Source of the DNA: Phoenix dactylifera
Lineage: Eukaryota > Streptophyta > Magnoliopsida > Arecales > Arecaceae
Reading direction: 5' to 3'
DNA length: 64,000 nucleotides
Assembly (NCBI RefSeq): GCF_009389715.1
Contig: NC_052395.1
Coordinates: 18,387,528-18,451,527 of the forward strand
The first letter of the stretch is position 1. Each line of letters begins with the position of its first letter. The notes beneath the pieces were generated by a model, which was given only the letters and a program-made list of their open reading frames with translations, was not told the origin of the DNA and did no database searches. Positions 24,211 to 36,434 of this stretch are shown here, one piece after another. A program made the position numbers and the translations under genes.

Positions 24211-24860
24211 TAGAGCTGGTCCTCTGAGCTTGTGGTTCAGTTCGTTCCAGCCAAGCCCTTTTCGGGAAACCAGAGCCGCGGATTCGAAAGGAAATTTAGA
24301 GGCTTAGAAGTGTTGGTTTCTTCACCAGGATTTGCTATCAGGTATGCTTGCTGCTTTTGCTCCTTTTCTGCTCAATTTTTTTCTCTCTTACTTGGATTCT
24401 ATTGGAGAATTGTCTTCTTCAGATAATATCACTCGGGTCTTTCATCAAATAATTATTTTGATCTTTTGAAAAAAAAAAGATATTTTTTTTGGTAAATAAA
24501 GAAAAAAGATAGTTACTGTCCCCTTTGAGGCCGCTGTGATGATCAGCAATTGCTTATTTTTTGTTTAAATACTATCAAAATTTGATTTTGAACTCATTAT
24601 TCTCGGTATTTCATGCTGAATTTTGACTGGTTTCTTGACTCATTTGATTTTATCGTTTTGTGAGTTTAAGATTTGGGTGTTTGGGGGCTCTTATCTCTTC
24701 TCTGTTTTAATCTAATTGCGAAAGGAGCATTTGCTGAGATGTTTGTAAAACTTCAACTTTTAGGTGGTTACAGCTAATGCCATGTTTCTAATTTTGATTT
24801 GCAGAGTGAATTCAAATTAGAATTAAATTTCCGATCCTTTGAGACATATACATCATCAGA

Positions 24861-25564
24861 ATGGCAGTAGGACAGGCTCAACATGAAGGATCTTTAGCAA
24901 CTGGTTTAGAGTTTGTTCCTCGGACACGCATTTTAGGAAGAAAAAGGGTTGTGATTTCAAGTAATTTGGATGCATCTAATTTATCTTCTCGATTAAGTGG
25001 ACCGTTGCAAAGGAAGCATGGTACAAGATATCACATGGAGAGATCTAATCGCCTCGAGTTGCTGCCCCAGGATGTCGTGGTAAAAATTCCCCAAACCCAA
25101 CATTAGCTTAAAGAAAAGTGAACATGTAACTGTGTGCTTCAAACTTTTAACAACATGTATGTTCTGATTTTGTAGGTTAGGATACTGTGTAAGGTGAATC
25201 ATAGCGACTTGAAACAACTCCTTCTGGTATCCAAGTTTGTCCATGGCGCGGTAAGTTTCATTACTTGAAAGGCCCATTCGATAGCAGACTTGTTCTATTT
25301 AATGAAAGTTCTGAACTCTTACTTCTTTTGTTGCTTCAGACTTTGATTGCTAAGGAGATGCATTTCGCTTTTAGCACTCCGTCTTCGAGGCCTCTCTTCG
25401 GGAGGGGAAGACATACGGGAGATACTGATCCAGAAGTTAGTGAAGAGGCACCAAATGCACCAAAGCAACAGAGGGTTGCAAGGTCACGGTTTGACGAAAA
25501 AACACTATCAAGTATTGCTGTTGCTCTCTTCACATCACAGAATGGATTAGTTGCGGATATGTAG
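24861..25564 (+). CDS. FBS: F-box protein of the FBS/SKIP27 family (three coding exons)
   Basis: Coding exons are 24861-25079, 25176-25250 and 25340-25564, joined by GT-AG introns (GTAAAA to TTTTGTAG, GTAAGT to TTGCTTCAG), all in phase 0, giving 172 residues. A short F-box spans about residues 65-98 (NRLELLPQDVVVRILCKV, then HSDLKQLLLVSKFVHGA). Right after it comes the family's own motif LIAKEMHFAFSTP. N- and C-terminal arms are polar. Arabidopsis FBS proteins (At1g61340 and relatives) bind ASK1 in SCF ubiquitin ligases and are induced by stress. Size and three-exon form agree with that family. A second intron lies in the leader (24342-24804). A poly-A signal, AATAAA, lies near 25851. The exact splice sites are read by eye but keep the frame perfectly. 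Confidence 0.9.
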
Positions 25565-25869
25565 ATATGAAATTTTTAGCAGTCTTTGTTCATGTAAACC
25601 ATTTTGTAGACATTATACTAGGTCGGCTTTTTTGTCTTCGATAGTTACAGTTTCTGCGGCTGTATTCTGTTAAGTCACTGTGGAAGCCTTCCTTCAAATG
25701 CTTTTATTGAAGAGAGATGGCTTCATATGATGTGTGTAATTAGATATAGGGATGATGTTCGAAGAGTGTTTCTCTGTTCCATGTACATAAATTTGTTGTA
25801 TGCTAGGATCAAATTGTATTTAAGGCTTATCCTTCTTTATACATAAGGAGAATAAAATCATGGTCTCAA

Positions 25870-26640
25870 TATTTGTTTATCAGATGTATTTTCTTTCAGT
25901 TATATCTCTTAGCTCATTGTGTTCCTAGTGCATTAACTTTGTATCTTGCTTCATTTTGTTTGGTTTTTTGAAAGCCAGTGAGAGTTTACGAAGTTGGTTT
26001 AAGATATCACTTCTAGTGATTATGCTGGAGCTATTTGCATTGTAATTGGAGGGAATGCAAGCTCTATGTGTGCTCCATGGCTTTTATTAAGAGGACATTA
26101 AGTGTTGATGCTGAAGAAGTCGTATAGTGATAGTTGAAATGTCATGCTCATGAGAAATCAGACGCCCGTTTTTGCAGAACTAATCACTTAAGAGGGTGAT
26201 CTCTCATAAATTAGATACAGAATTTACCTTTTATTCCTAAATGCAGCTTTGCTCCTGGAGATAAGCAGGCCAGATAGAGGCCTGCAGATATTAAAGTGAA
26301 GTATGCCTATGCTTTCATTCAAGTTGCCATCAGTGATGGGAAAGGAGAACTCGGCAAACTTATCTGCTTTGTGGAGACAATAAACAAAATGTTAATTATC
26401 TTTAGTCAATAGCAGAAATGCTATGCCAAGCTAGCAAATCCTATAATAACCAGTTAGATCTATCTGGAGTCACTATGATCCTGTTTCAGTCCATGGTTAA
26501 AGAGTATTATTCAAGATGGTGCGCCCTTTTGAAATCAGGCATCGCATTTTGGCTTCACAAGTTTTCTATTATTTACATGCTCTGTTGTTCGCTGCCTAGA
26601 TTATTAGTTGCTACAAAGATGGATGGTGTTAGGTCTTCCC
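25870..26640. other. Spacer after the F-box gene
   Basis: Nothing coding recognised. A 96-codon frame at 26418-26708 runs into the repeat at 26641 and has no recognisable domain. Confidence 0.5.
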
Positions 26641-27159
26641 TAAGGATGGTAATCGGCTTGGGTCGGGTCGGGTTGGATGCACGTCAGGTCAAAAATTTTT
26701 CAAACTGAATGTGACCCGTTTACTAAACAAGCCAAGAATTCAAAGCAAACCTGGCATATATATTAGCAGGTAACCTGACCCAACTCAGATAACACATATA
26801 TCAAATAGGTCAATTCACGTTAAATAGGTTAAGTAGATTTTAGTGAGTTAAATGGATCTAAATGGGTTAAACATATTAGGTGGATCATGTTGAATAGGAT
26901 AGAAATATATTAAGTAGGTTTTTAATAGATTAAATAAATTTTAAATATGTTAAATAGGTTAAACAGGTTATCCGACCTAACTCAACCTAAATATTAAATG
27001 GGTTAAACGGGTCATATATTTGAAACCCAAATCCAACCCAAATGCTTAAAAGGTCGATCTATTTATTACTTGAATCCATTTAGCCCAAACTAAAATCTTC
27101 TTCTGGTAGCCCGAACATGAGTCAGATTAACGGGTTGGGTCACATTTTGGTGGCCCTAG
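26641..27159. repeat. Dispersed GGGTCGGGT / AAATGGGTTAAA repeat element
   Basis: Starts TAAGGATGGTAATCGGCTTG and ends ATTTTGGTGGCCCTAG, imperfect inverted ends. The interior is built from degenerate copies of GGTTAAATAGGTTAA. A second, left-end-only copy begins CTAGGGGTGGCAAAATATGA at 63032. Such elements are common in plant genomes and are probably non-autonomous DNA transposons. Confidence 0.6.
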
Positions 27160-29019
27160 TCTGCCTTCCGTTAATGGAAGATATTGTTGGCAATATACAT
27201 CAGCCAAAAATGGGCAGCATTTGAATAGAGCATATACAAAATATATAAGTAGGTTTGAATGAAAAATCCTGCAAGGGCAAACCTCAAAGTTGGCCCACTT
27301 TATTCATAGGCCAACAGAAAAAAAAAAAAAAAAAAGCGCATATGCGTGCAATGTGGATACTATCATCTGATCATTGTTTTGGGCAATTACTTATAGATTA
27401 ATGATCTTTAACTGAGCAACCCTAGGCTATTATGTACATACCGGGTGATGTTTTTTTTCCCCCCGTTTAATAGAGAGAGAAAACAGATTCTTGAAATCAT
27501 AACCAGGTATTTCTCAGAGTATATATGTATAAAGAGAAGTATATCGGGAAAGAGCACTTCTATGCATCAGAGGTGAAAAAGTTTTTAATTAAATTGCCTT
27601 CACCAAATAATTGGATAGTCCTACTTTCTCCATCATTTTCCTGTGACGAACTTATCCGAAGTTACTAAAGTACTAATATGTGATACATTCGAGATAAGGA
27701 TGTCTTCAACTATCTCTAGAGAAGCAGGAAGCCTAGGTAGTTTGGCAAAAAGCTAAAACACAAGAAGCCAATTTTGCCTCTGCGTTTGCATCTTTATGCT
27801 TGAACTGACTTATTTGAACTTTCAATTTTAATAAGCCAATACACTACATATGTGTACATGAGATATGTATTCATGCCAAGATACTTGAGACTTTGATTTT
27901 AAGATAAAAAAAAAGAGTTAGCCATGAAAAAAATACTCATCATAACATTTTTACATATGGTCGGCGGAACCATCCCGAATCATTTGGTTCGGAGGGTACC
28001 GAGCCGTACCGATGATGAACCAAAACAGTTTTAACAATCAAAACAAGAAACCGAAATGAAGGGGAAGAAGGAGAAAGAAAGAGAGAGAGAGAGCAGAAGA
28101 GGAAAAGAGAGGTAAAGGAAAGAAGAGAGAGGGAGGATGGTGGGTGACTGGCGGAGAGCCCTCGAGGAGCCGCACGGAGGGGTGGAGGAGGGGTTCCTTC
28201 TTCAGTTCTCTTGTTACGTTGAAAACAGGGGTCTCGAAGGTAGAACACCTCCTCCGCCCTTTGCGCAGCTCCCCAGTTCTTCGTCGACCTCTTTCAGATG
28301 TTCGCCATTCTCTTTCTCTCTCCTCCTTTTTTTTTTTCTTTTTCTCTCTCTGATTCTCCTTCTCTCCTATCTCCTTTACTGTGTCGCTATAGGCCTAGCA
28401 CGGGAGCGTACCAACCCATGCCGTCGAGCAACTGGCCTAAATCTTGGTTTTGGTACAGTAATCGTTGTTTTTTACATGTACAACATACACATAAGTATAC
28501 TCGTATTCATATGTTCTTTATAAGGAATGTATTCCGCATGTCCGTCCCATTTGAAAACTCAAGCAACCAACTAGAGATAAATACCAAAAACGAATAAATC
28601 AGATTAGGCTGGCCCTCTCCCCAAGTGGAAAAAAATAACATGGATTTTATATTAAAATTCAAAATCTAAATTAATTTGAAAAAAGCATTGACATATCAAG
28701 TACGTAAATAATGAAATGCAGACATGCAGGCTCAGACATCACCATAAAGAACCAACTTTATGGACTTCGTTTTTTGACATTATTTTTTGCTTTTCTTATA
28801 TTTTATTTTTAATTCATATAGATATATTTTATCTAGACAAGCATAAATAAAATCCAGATTTACCTTAAAAAAACCAATGCGGACCACTCAGAATAATTAG
28901 TATGTATTAACTCTTTTTCTTTTGGCCTCCTAAGGGTTACTAGCCAGATATTGCTTTTAAAGACTGGCTGCATCCCGACAACAGGATGCAGGTGACTCTG
29001 TAACATTTTTGTTTCTAGA
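27160..29019. other. Spacer with an imperfect inverted repeat
   Basis: Mostly AT-rich. Between about 28050 and 28380 a purine-rich arm is followed by a pyrimidine-rich arm. RNA from this region could fold back over part of the arms (GGAGGAGGGGTTCC near 28186 against GAACACCTCCTCCGCC near 28242). No gene recognised. Confidence 0.4.
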
Positions 29020-29270
29020 GTCGAGCTCAGAGCAACTTGGTAAGAGATCTCTCATATGCGGATCAACTTGGGGGTGAAGCTTATCTATCTATAAGATGAT
29101 TCGACGATTGTGATCGGATGAATTCAAGATTACATCAAAATTGGTAATAAGCATCCGTTGTTACAAAACATCCGCAATCTTTCGAGGGATCGTGTGATCA
29201 TGCAGATTAGCTATACTTATCGAGAGAGGAATAGTATAGTTGATTAGGCTGCTCCGTTTATTGTGTAGTA
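29020..29270 (+). pseudogene. LINE RNase H fragment
   Basis: Reading frame pieces SRVELRAT, DDSTIVIG, IQDYIKIGNKHPLLQNIRNL and YTYRERNSIVD match the C-terminal half of plant LINE RNase H (RVT_3 type), with several stops. The element has lost everything upstream. Confidence 0.6.
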
Positions 29271-29953
29271 TTTTAATGGCTGGCTCTGTGATAGCTATGA
29301 GTTTGCTCTTCCTTCTCTTCGCTAGAATGGTACGGTGTATCTGTTCGTCTCGATTCTTTGCAACCGCCAAAGGGTGGTGCGTCGCACATGTACCGATCTC
29401 GTCTGGCGCGCTCCATTTTGGGAAAGGGAAAAGAGCAAGACCTCTCCCTTCCCAAAATTTTTCTTCCTCGGGTTGTGCTTGCGCCCACATCCATCGCACC
29501 AACCCTTGAGTTGTATCACCGGATGACCCCCAATAAAGTGGGGAGGGGCCACTCCGTCTCGACCAATGGTTCGGTGGTTTCTGACACGCGTTGTTGTAGT
29601 GGCCGACACATGGAGCTTCGCGACACGTAGGCCATGCCGGACCGTCGCACGTGCGGTGCTGGGGGTGGAGCAGGTTTCCAAGCTCATTGTGCACGTGAAG
29701 GAAAGTGTGTTAGATTTTTCTTTTCAAAATTATTTTAGGTCCCAAATCTGCTACCAAGCAAGGTTCCAAGGTCACGTGTCATGACAAAGTTGTTGATTCA
29801 TGCCACTCACGTCCTCACTAATCTAAGAGAAAAAAAGAGAGGATGAAAATGAATCCAATAGTATCCGTTCGGATACATATTCTTGTCCAAAACTATTTAA
29901 ATATAGATAAATTTTTGAGCATTTGATTAATATTTATATCCATTAAAAAAATA
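29271..29953. other. Spacer, no gene recognised
   Basis: Overlapping frames on both strands at 29273-29694 encode nothing I recognise. GC is moderately raised. Confidence 0.4.
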
Positions 29954-29958
29954 AATAT

Positions 29959-30741
29959 TGATGGAGGGTAAAATGGATCGCCCCGCCCGCAACTAAAAAG
30001 TCACCCAGTCTCGGCCCAATAAACATCAACACTAATCAGTTGAATCCACACTTCGGCCCAAAGTCAGCTCGACTTCGGAACTCCGCTGAAAGCTTTACTA
30101 ACTTCAGACATTCATCGACTCCCTCGACCATGTTCGGGGTGCCTCAGTATTCGCCGATCTGCCCCGACCAAGCTCGGGGCGCCTACTTCAGTAGTACGCC
30201 CCGAGCTCGTCAAACGCATGACGTGACCTTTCAACAAGCTCAGCCTCGCCAACAACCACACCTATGTGCGCGCCTACGCTCATCTACGTGGTCGTACTTT
30301 ACAACACTACCGTACGTGTCATGTCTCCATATCCGGCCTTCAACAGTCAGACGACACCTTGACTACTCCGACCATACTCTGCTGTAACTGTCAACACCCT
30401 ACCGTTCTTAGAAACAGGCAGTACTACACGCCACCAGCCAGTCTAAGCTGCGCATCATCCGGCTCAGAGCTACGCTCCCTCATGATGAAGGGCGACAGTG
30501 CCTCTGCTACTGGAACTATAAATAGCTCGGTTAGGTAACTTCTAAGGGACTTTTTGGCTGGACCAAATTTACCCCACTCTAACTTGATTGTCGGAGGGCC
30601 CTCACCGGAAACACCGGTGATGCTTTGTGCAGGTCCATGGCCGTCGCGTAGGAGGTGGCTCTCGTCTTCTCCTTCCAGCTACCGGTGGCTCTCTCGACTC
30701 CACCGGCGGGGTCACGCTCGGGCCAAATTTGAACTACAACA
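29959..30741 (+). mobile_element. Solo LTR (gypsy-type family A)
   Basis: Runs TGATGGAGGGTAAAATGG to CTACAACA, flanked by AATAT (29954-29958) and GATAT (30742-30746), a 5-bp target duplication with one change. It holds a TATA box (CTATAAATAG, near 30518) and shares its last 200 bp with the solo LTRs at 21808 and 39857. At 783 bp it is shorter than the other two. Confidence 0.75.
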
Positions 30742-32100
30742 GATATAAATATGGATAGACAACAATCCGATCCATATCCTAATATTTGATTCCATTTATA
30801 ATCTTATTTAATTTTAAATAACACTCATTAATATTTAAGAAAAATAAATGACCACATTAACTGATTAACATGCTATTAGCTTGATTTATCATTCACTTAG
30901 TAATAATACCTTTAATTTTATGGCCATAAAATTTAATTATCCAATCTATATTTATATTTGTATTCATACATTTAAAATAACTAATATATGTATCTATATT
31001 TGTATTTGTCAAGCAAAACAAATATGGATATAGATATGATAGTATCCTATTCGATTTTAGTCTTAATTTAAGTTTTTTTTTTTTTTTTTCGGGATGCGAT
31101 GGATGCTTTTGGTACCAGATTTGGGCCCCCTACGATAGTTCGACACATAGGATAATTGCTTACCTCAACAAAGACGGGGCCCTTAATTGCTTACCTCTTG
31201 AGTAATGAAATAGGGATCCCATTCATTACACATCACAAGTTCTCTTCTTACATGGTATGAGGAGATAGAAATGAAATCTGGGAGCCAGTAGTAGTACATA
31301 ATTAGGTAGTTGAATAGATGATTAAATTTGAAACTGCTAAGCCAGTATAATTAAGATCAAGGAACATTTCATGTACACATAATTAGGCTCTAGGGACCAC
31401 TTGGTCATCAAGCCTCACACAAGAATAGGTTAATGTGATTCTATTGTTGTTTTGGATGGATAAAAATCTCTTCTAGAATCAATTGTATTTAGTGAGTAAT
31501 TTGAACCACACATTAATGGGGGCCTATATTTATTCAGGCATTGTCTGATTAATTAATTATGTATGTCCATCTATGAACCATTTGGATAGGTTTCAAAATA
31601 TGAATTGGTTGTTAGAATAATTTCAAAATATAGGCTTCCACTGGTTGTGTACTTTTGTTTTATAAAAAAGGTTAGACGTATGGCTCATAATGGTACTATG
31701 GTTAAGCCTAATATGATGTGTGATCATTTTGTTTTATGGGCTTTGGTGCACCTTGGATGTATAGAATTGAATCCTATTTATTATGGTAATTTTGGTATGT
31801 AGGCCAGAAAACCCAATTAGGGTTTGGAGCTTTTAATGGAAAGACTTCCTTATGTTTTCTATATAAAGGCTAGGTCCCCCTCTCCTCTCCATATGGTTGA
31901 TAGCTTGCCCCATTGACGGCTATCTTTTGTGAGGAGCAAAGAAGGGAAGATCCAGCCGTTATTATTCTAGGTAATTGAAGAATCGTATTCAATATGTCTT
32001 CTGCAGGTATATCTCTCAAACTTGAATACACTATTGTTGTGATTTTAAATCTTAGCATGTTATTATTTAATGATTAACAATGGTTTCAACACGTTCATTG

Positions 32101-32121
32101 TTATATATATATATATATCAC

Positions 32122-32154
<33 letters not shown>

Positions 32155-32206
32155 CTATATGTATGTATGTATGTATCTATATATCTATATATGTATATAT
32201 ATAAAA
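32101..32206. repeat. Compound microsatellite (TA)n, (GTAT)n
   Basis: TA run, then two GTAT tracts broken by AACTATAT, then TA again. Confidence 0.9.
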
Positions 32207-32609
32207 CTTATATTTTTGCAAATTATAAATATCTTGTGATATTACTATGCGTTATTGTAAATTGATATTCTAAACTTTTGGTAAAATTAATGATAATATA
32301 TTATAACGTTACAATATTGGTCAAGAGCTCATATGCAAGTGGCAATCATATGACGCATCTTGACATGCAGACATGTTACAAATCTAGTAAGTTTTCTTAA
32401 AGTGAAATTAATGTAATAAATTTTCAGATTAACAAACATGAATATATATGTTATTTACACTTAAGATATGCAACTAGGTATAGCCTGAGCAAATGGCCAT
32501 CTTTTGGCCGCACCTTATCATATTATTTCGAAAAAACTATCAATGGATGGTAGTGATTTGATCGGAAAGAAGGAAGATTTTTTTCAACCCCTTAAACTTG
32601 AATCTCTTA

Positions 32610-32759
32610 TAGTGGTCAAAGTGATCTGTATCGAGTTTGGTGATCCTCCTAAATATCTGTAGTAGCCAAAGTGGTCCATATCAAATCTGGTGATCCTTCT
32701 GAATATTCGTAGTAGTCAAAATTGCTCACATCGAGTTTGGTGATCATTTTAAATCATGT
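32610..32759. repeat. Three 50-bp tandem repeats
   Basis: The core TAGTGGTCAAAGT...GTTTGGTGATC starts at 32610, 32660 and 32710, a constant step of 50 bp, with about 20 percent divergence among units. No reading frame is kept. Confidence 0.8.
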
Positions 32760-34820
32760 AGATATGGCATTATAAAGTTTTACCGTTTTAGTTGTTGTTT
32801 AGCAAAAGTTTTCACCATTTCCTGCATCAAAGTTTTCTCTCTCTTTAGTAACTTCTAACGAAAAGTTTCCGCTACGTGTCCGGTGATCAAAACATGGTCT
32901 CTCTCTCACGCAAGGTGGTTCCGATCCCTTGGATACTTGTGTCATTACAATTCTGACTTTTGTAGTGGGCCCGAAGTTAGAAATTATTTTGAGCTATGGA
33001 TAGAGAGGGAAAGATTTGAGTCCATTTCCATGACATCCACGTAGTGCCTTGAGCTGTAAAAATCTTTCAGAAAGTAAGGTTCCAGATCTAAAGCCTAAAG
33101 GTGCATGTTCCTCAATTCGCAATCACAATTTTTACAAGGTCCCCATCGTTTAAACAGTGCACGTGGATGGGGATATTACAAATGCCAACAAAATTTAGAA
33201 AAATTTAAGTTTCACCTTCTCTATTCTAAAAGTTTTATACTCGCATATTTTGGAGTTTAAAAAATTTTAGTTAGATCTTAGAGTTAGCATATTGACCCAA
33301 TATGATCCTAGAATTCCTTCATCATCTAATGCTGTTATTGTACCATCTTAAATAATAAAAATATCTTCTTCCTCTTGAGCCTTTTATGGGTCATTTATGC
33401 ATCCCTCATAAGCTTAAAAAAATAAAAAAAAATTAAGAGGTCCTCTTAAGCCTTTTCATGTGCATAGTGGGACCGGCCGATATCTTAATTGGACCATCAA
33501 ACTCATCCTCCTAGAAATGGCCTTGAGCGCAAACTCCCCCTTGACCGATGGATCTTTGATTGCAAAAAGCTGCTGGTACCTGAAGAACAGTGATATTATT
33601 GGTTGGACCTAGTCCACCAACTCAGCAGTGGACCAATCCAATCATAAAAGGTTTGTTGTATACTTTCCTTCTTTTTCTGTTCTTGTTGGTGCTCCTTGAT
33701 GGTTGGATTGGTCCACCACCATGGAGGTGGTCCAACCACAAAAGGACATCTCTTTATTGCTCCTTTCCTTTTTTTTATCTATGTTCATGCTTGTGCAATG
33801 CATCCGCTAAGCTGGCAGATCTGATCCAACTAATAATTTATTCAATGAGCATCTTTATGTCCTAAGTATTATGACTCTCCACCACTAGGCCTGCTTTGTC
33901 CACCCGTAGTGGAGCAGTATTAGGGGCTTAGATCAAAGTGTTTCATACACTAGAGACATAATCTACGACATTGCCTCCATCACCCTCATGCTCACCTCTC
34001 TACCATTGGCCCTCACCATCGACTGGATCTCCTTCGCCAGCCAATCATGGATGAGAGGAGAGGAGGAAAAACGGAAGTTTTTTGAGAGGGTCATTGTTGT
34101 GCCGAAAGGGGTGACCTAGGTTGTATCTTTCGCGCGAAAGAACAGTTCACCTTTCTTCTTGTGAATCCACCCTTGAACATCGACTGCACAGATCTCAATG
34201 CAGTAAGAACGCACATAAGTAAACAAACTTATCTTTGTTTTTTTTTTTTTTTGCGGTAGATGGTTTTTTTGGCAGAAATTCTTAACTATCTTTGGTTCCC
34301 CATTGGTACAAGGTCATGGACAAGCACCTTTACACAGATAAATAATAGTGATTAGAACTACTAGTTGTTCAATAATTTTCAGCAACCATATGCAAACTTA
34401 TCAAATAGTAATTGACACACTTTTCTCAATGATTCCTTCAAAATATCCACCGGCAACATAAGAAGCTTTATGGCAGCCTCAGGTAGTCAGAACAAATCCA
34501 TGATAATTCACAGAACCCTCGTGACAAGATCCATCTGATAGGATCCTGCCAAGATTTTCTCCTCTCTGTGAAGAATTGAATTCAGTAGAAGGCCAAATTT
34601 AAGCAATCTAAATGGGTAACAAATCCAAGACCAATACTCAACCCTTCAGTAGCCAATGGAGAGTCGTCTTCTTTTTTATTTGGACACTAATATAGAGAGT
34701 TACAGTCTATATATATATATATATATATAAATGACACAATGAGCAAGATGATGCTTGAAAAAAGTGATATCAGCATAAAAACAGCATTTTTTGTATGATT
34801 TCTTTCAGAAAGACTTAGTT

Positions 34821-35084
34821 TTAAAGTTCCAATAAAATACCATTATTCGCTGGAATGGGATAAGTGATTCTTTTATAGGATCCCAATGGGATCGTAGAAT
34901 CAACTAAGGATGCAATAGGTGTTTGTGATCGATCATCTCCCAGTATGACTGAAGACTTTCTATTTACATCCAAAATAACGACATAACTAGGTTGTTGGTT
35001 TGACATATATTGATCTTCTTCTTTCTCGAATGGATTTTTTTTGGACTTGAACAAGAATTGGTCAAAAAAGCCCCGATCCTCCAT
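34821..35084 (-). CDS. Unidentified 87-codon frame, possibly an organelle-DNA relic
   Basis: An open minus-strand frame starts MEDRGFFDQFLFKSKKN. It is well mixed in amino acids, unlike the low-complexity frames around it, and the sequence has a plastid-like AT-rich texture. I do not recognise the product. About 170 bp upstream (on the other strand, 35265-35283) lies TAGCTCAGCTGGTTAG, an A-box-like piece of a tRNA gene with no anticodon arm after it. Both could come from one fragment of organelle DNA moved to the nucleus; this is a guess from texture only. Confidence 0.3.
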   Translation of the reverse strand: MEDRGFFDQFLFKSKKNPFEKEEDQYMSNQQPSYVVILDVNRKSSVILGDDRSQTPIASLVDSTIPLGSYKRITYPIPANNGILLEL

Positions 35085-35650
35085 TGAGAATCATTGATAC
35101 AGCTCGCCATTTCTTCCATCATCTTATATATAATAAATGGATTGGTTTTTAAAAAGAAGGAACAACCTTTTTTGATGAATGGTAGATCCCATAAAATGAA
35201 ATCGAACCATCCGATCCAACGAGCTAAAACAAAACAAGTATGGGAACTGAACTATGCCTGATCATAGCTCAGCTGGTTAGCACCTCTTCTGATGCATGAA
35301 CATAGACAAGCAATTATCCCCACCATTGCCCTCGAAGATGCACCGAAGACCTCCAGAGAGCCTCCCAGGCCTTCGCGACCATCGAGTGCGGCTTGAATGA
35401 GTTGCAGGCCGATGAGGCTGGTGTATCCAACTCAACTCGAATCCAGGAGGTCGAGTACATGCTCTCAAAACTATCCAGGCCGGCTCTGACATTGATTAAA
35501 AGCTCGCTGAGAGACTTATCGTCGAACGACCTCTACCACTCAAATATTGAGCTTCGGCCTGTTGAGGAGCTGCAAAAGATGCCGGTCATCGGCCTCCTTC
35601 ATGGAGCAATGCAATTCCACCTTCCAAAGCCCCATGTATCTAATCCCATC
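35085..35650. other. Flank of the copia element
   Basis: A 92-codon frame at 35393-35671 (MNELQADEAGVSNSTRI start) runs across the LTR border. It has no domain I recognise and may be part of an older element. Confidence 0.35.
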
Positions 35651-35655
35651 CTCAA

Positions 35656-35825
35656 TGTTAAAGTCACATGATTGGTTAGGATTGTGATTGATTGTATTAA
35701 ATTTAGTCGGTCTTACTAAACTTTCTTAGTCTCCTGATCAATATAAAGGCTACTCCTATACATTATAATAGACGAGCAGAAATACAATTTTCTTATTTCT
35801 CTCTTCTTCCTCAAATACTTCAACA
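35656..35825 (+). repeat. 5' LTR of the copia element
   Basis: 170 bp, from TGTTAAAG to TTCAACA, with the TATA-like CAATATAAAGG near 35740. It is 55 bp shorter than the 3' LTR because the latter carries an internal tandem duplication. Confidence 0.85.
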
Positions 35826-35831
35826 TGGTAT

Positions 35832-36434
35832 CACTACACCAAAAAAGAAAATTTCCGACTCTTATTTGCCGACGCTTATTCCAAGCGTCGGCAAAAATTT
35901 TTCCTCGTCAACATTTGCCGACGTTTTTTAAAAGCGTCGGCTAATGACGACGCTTAAAAGCATCGTCAAAGTTGATATATAATTGACGACGCTTTTAACG
36001 ACGCTTTTTAGCATTGTTAAATAACGACGTTTTTAAGCGTAGTTAAAAGCGTCATCGGAAGCCAAAAAACCATCTCGTTTTAGTCCCACATCGGCGGATC
36101 TGAAAAAGAAAGAACTATTTATATAGCCAAACCCAACCACTCTGCATAAATGGAATGAAGGTACCGATCGGGGAGGTTATTTATATTTCTCTTTATGTTC
36201 CATCAGCACTAAGCAATGGAGGAAAAGATGTAGACCACCAAGGCGCCAATGGTAATTTTTTTGGCAAATGGTAATTAGCGACGCTTTTGAAAGTGTCGGA
36301 AAATGTTTTTTCCACTGTAGCATAGGCGACGCTTTACCGACGCTTTGTAAAGCGTCGGGATGGTTTCTACCGACGCTTAAAAGCGTCGCTAATAGCTAAA
36401 AAAAGCGTCGCTAATGTCCAAGTTTCTTGTAGTG
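35832..36434. mobile_element. Non-autonomous CACTA (En/Spm) element inside the copia PBS
   Basis: 603 bp with ends CACTACACCAAAAAAGAAA and CTTGTAGTG (inverted), flanked by the 3-bp duplication TAT (35829-35831, 36435-36437) typical of CACTA elements. It splits the PBS cleanly: TGGTAT before, CAGAGCC after. Both subterminal regions are packed with direct and inverted copies of GACGCTTTTAGC / AAGCGTCGG, the kind of array that En/Spm TnpA-type proteins bind. No transposase frame. Its ends resemble those of the TNP2-carrying relic at 62083. Confidence 0.9.
36083..36125 (+). promoter_or_regulatory. snRNA-type promoter signature (USE plus TATA)
   Basis: GTCCCACATCG (36083-36093) fits the plant snRNA upstream sequence element RTCCCACATCG exactly. 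TTTATATA (36118-36125) follows after 24 bp, the spacing known for RNA polymerase III type plant snRNA genes (U6, U3); polymerase II types have about 10 bp more. A T run at about 36249-36255 could end a transcript of around 105 nt. The downstream sequence is not U6, U3 or another snRNA that I know. Confidence 0.45.

Larger units (their letters stand above)
30747..34820. other. AT-rich spacer with relics
   Basis: No intact gene. Around 31435-32000 a TATATAAAGGCTAGG box and a CT-rich leader resemble an LTR promoter, but I cannot find its partner. Poly-T runs lie at 31073-31090 and 34239-34252. An imperfect duplication of a TGGTTGGA / GGTGGACCAA segment lies at 33597-33760. Confidence 0.4.

Noticed and set aside
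28137-28523. 128-codon frame as a host gene
   Set aside because: It lies in an imperfect inverted repeat with poly-T and CT runs; no domain recognised.
29161-29694. 177-codon minus-strand frame
   Set aside because: It overlaps the LINE RNase H relic on the other strand and competing frames of equal quality; no domain.
35265-35283. tRNA gene start (TAGCTCAGCTGGTTAG)
   Set aside because: Only an A-box-like piece; no anticodon stem, B box or acceptor stem follows.
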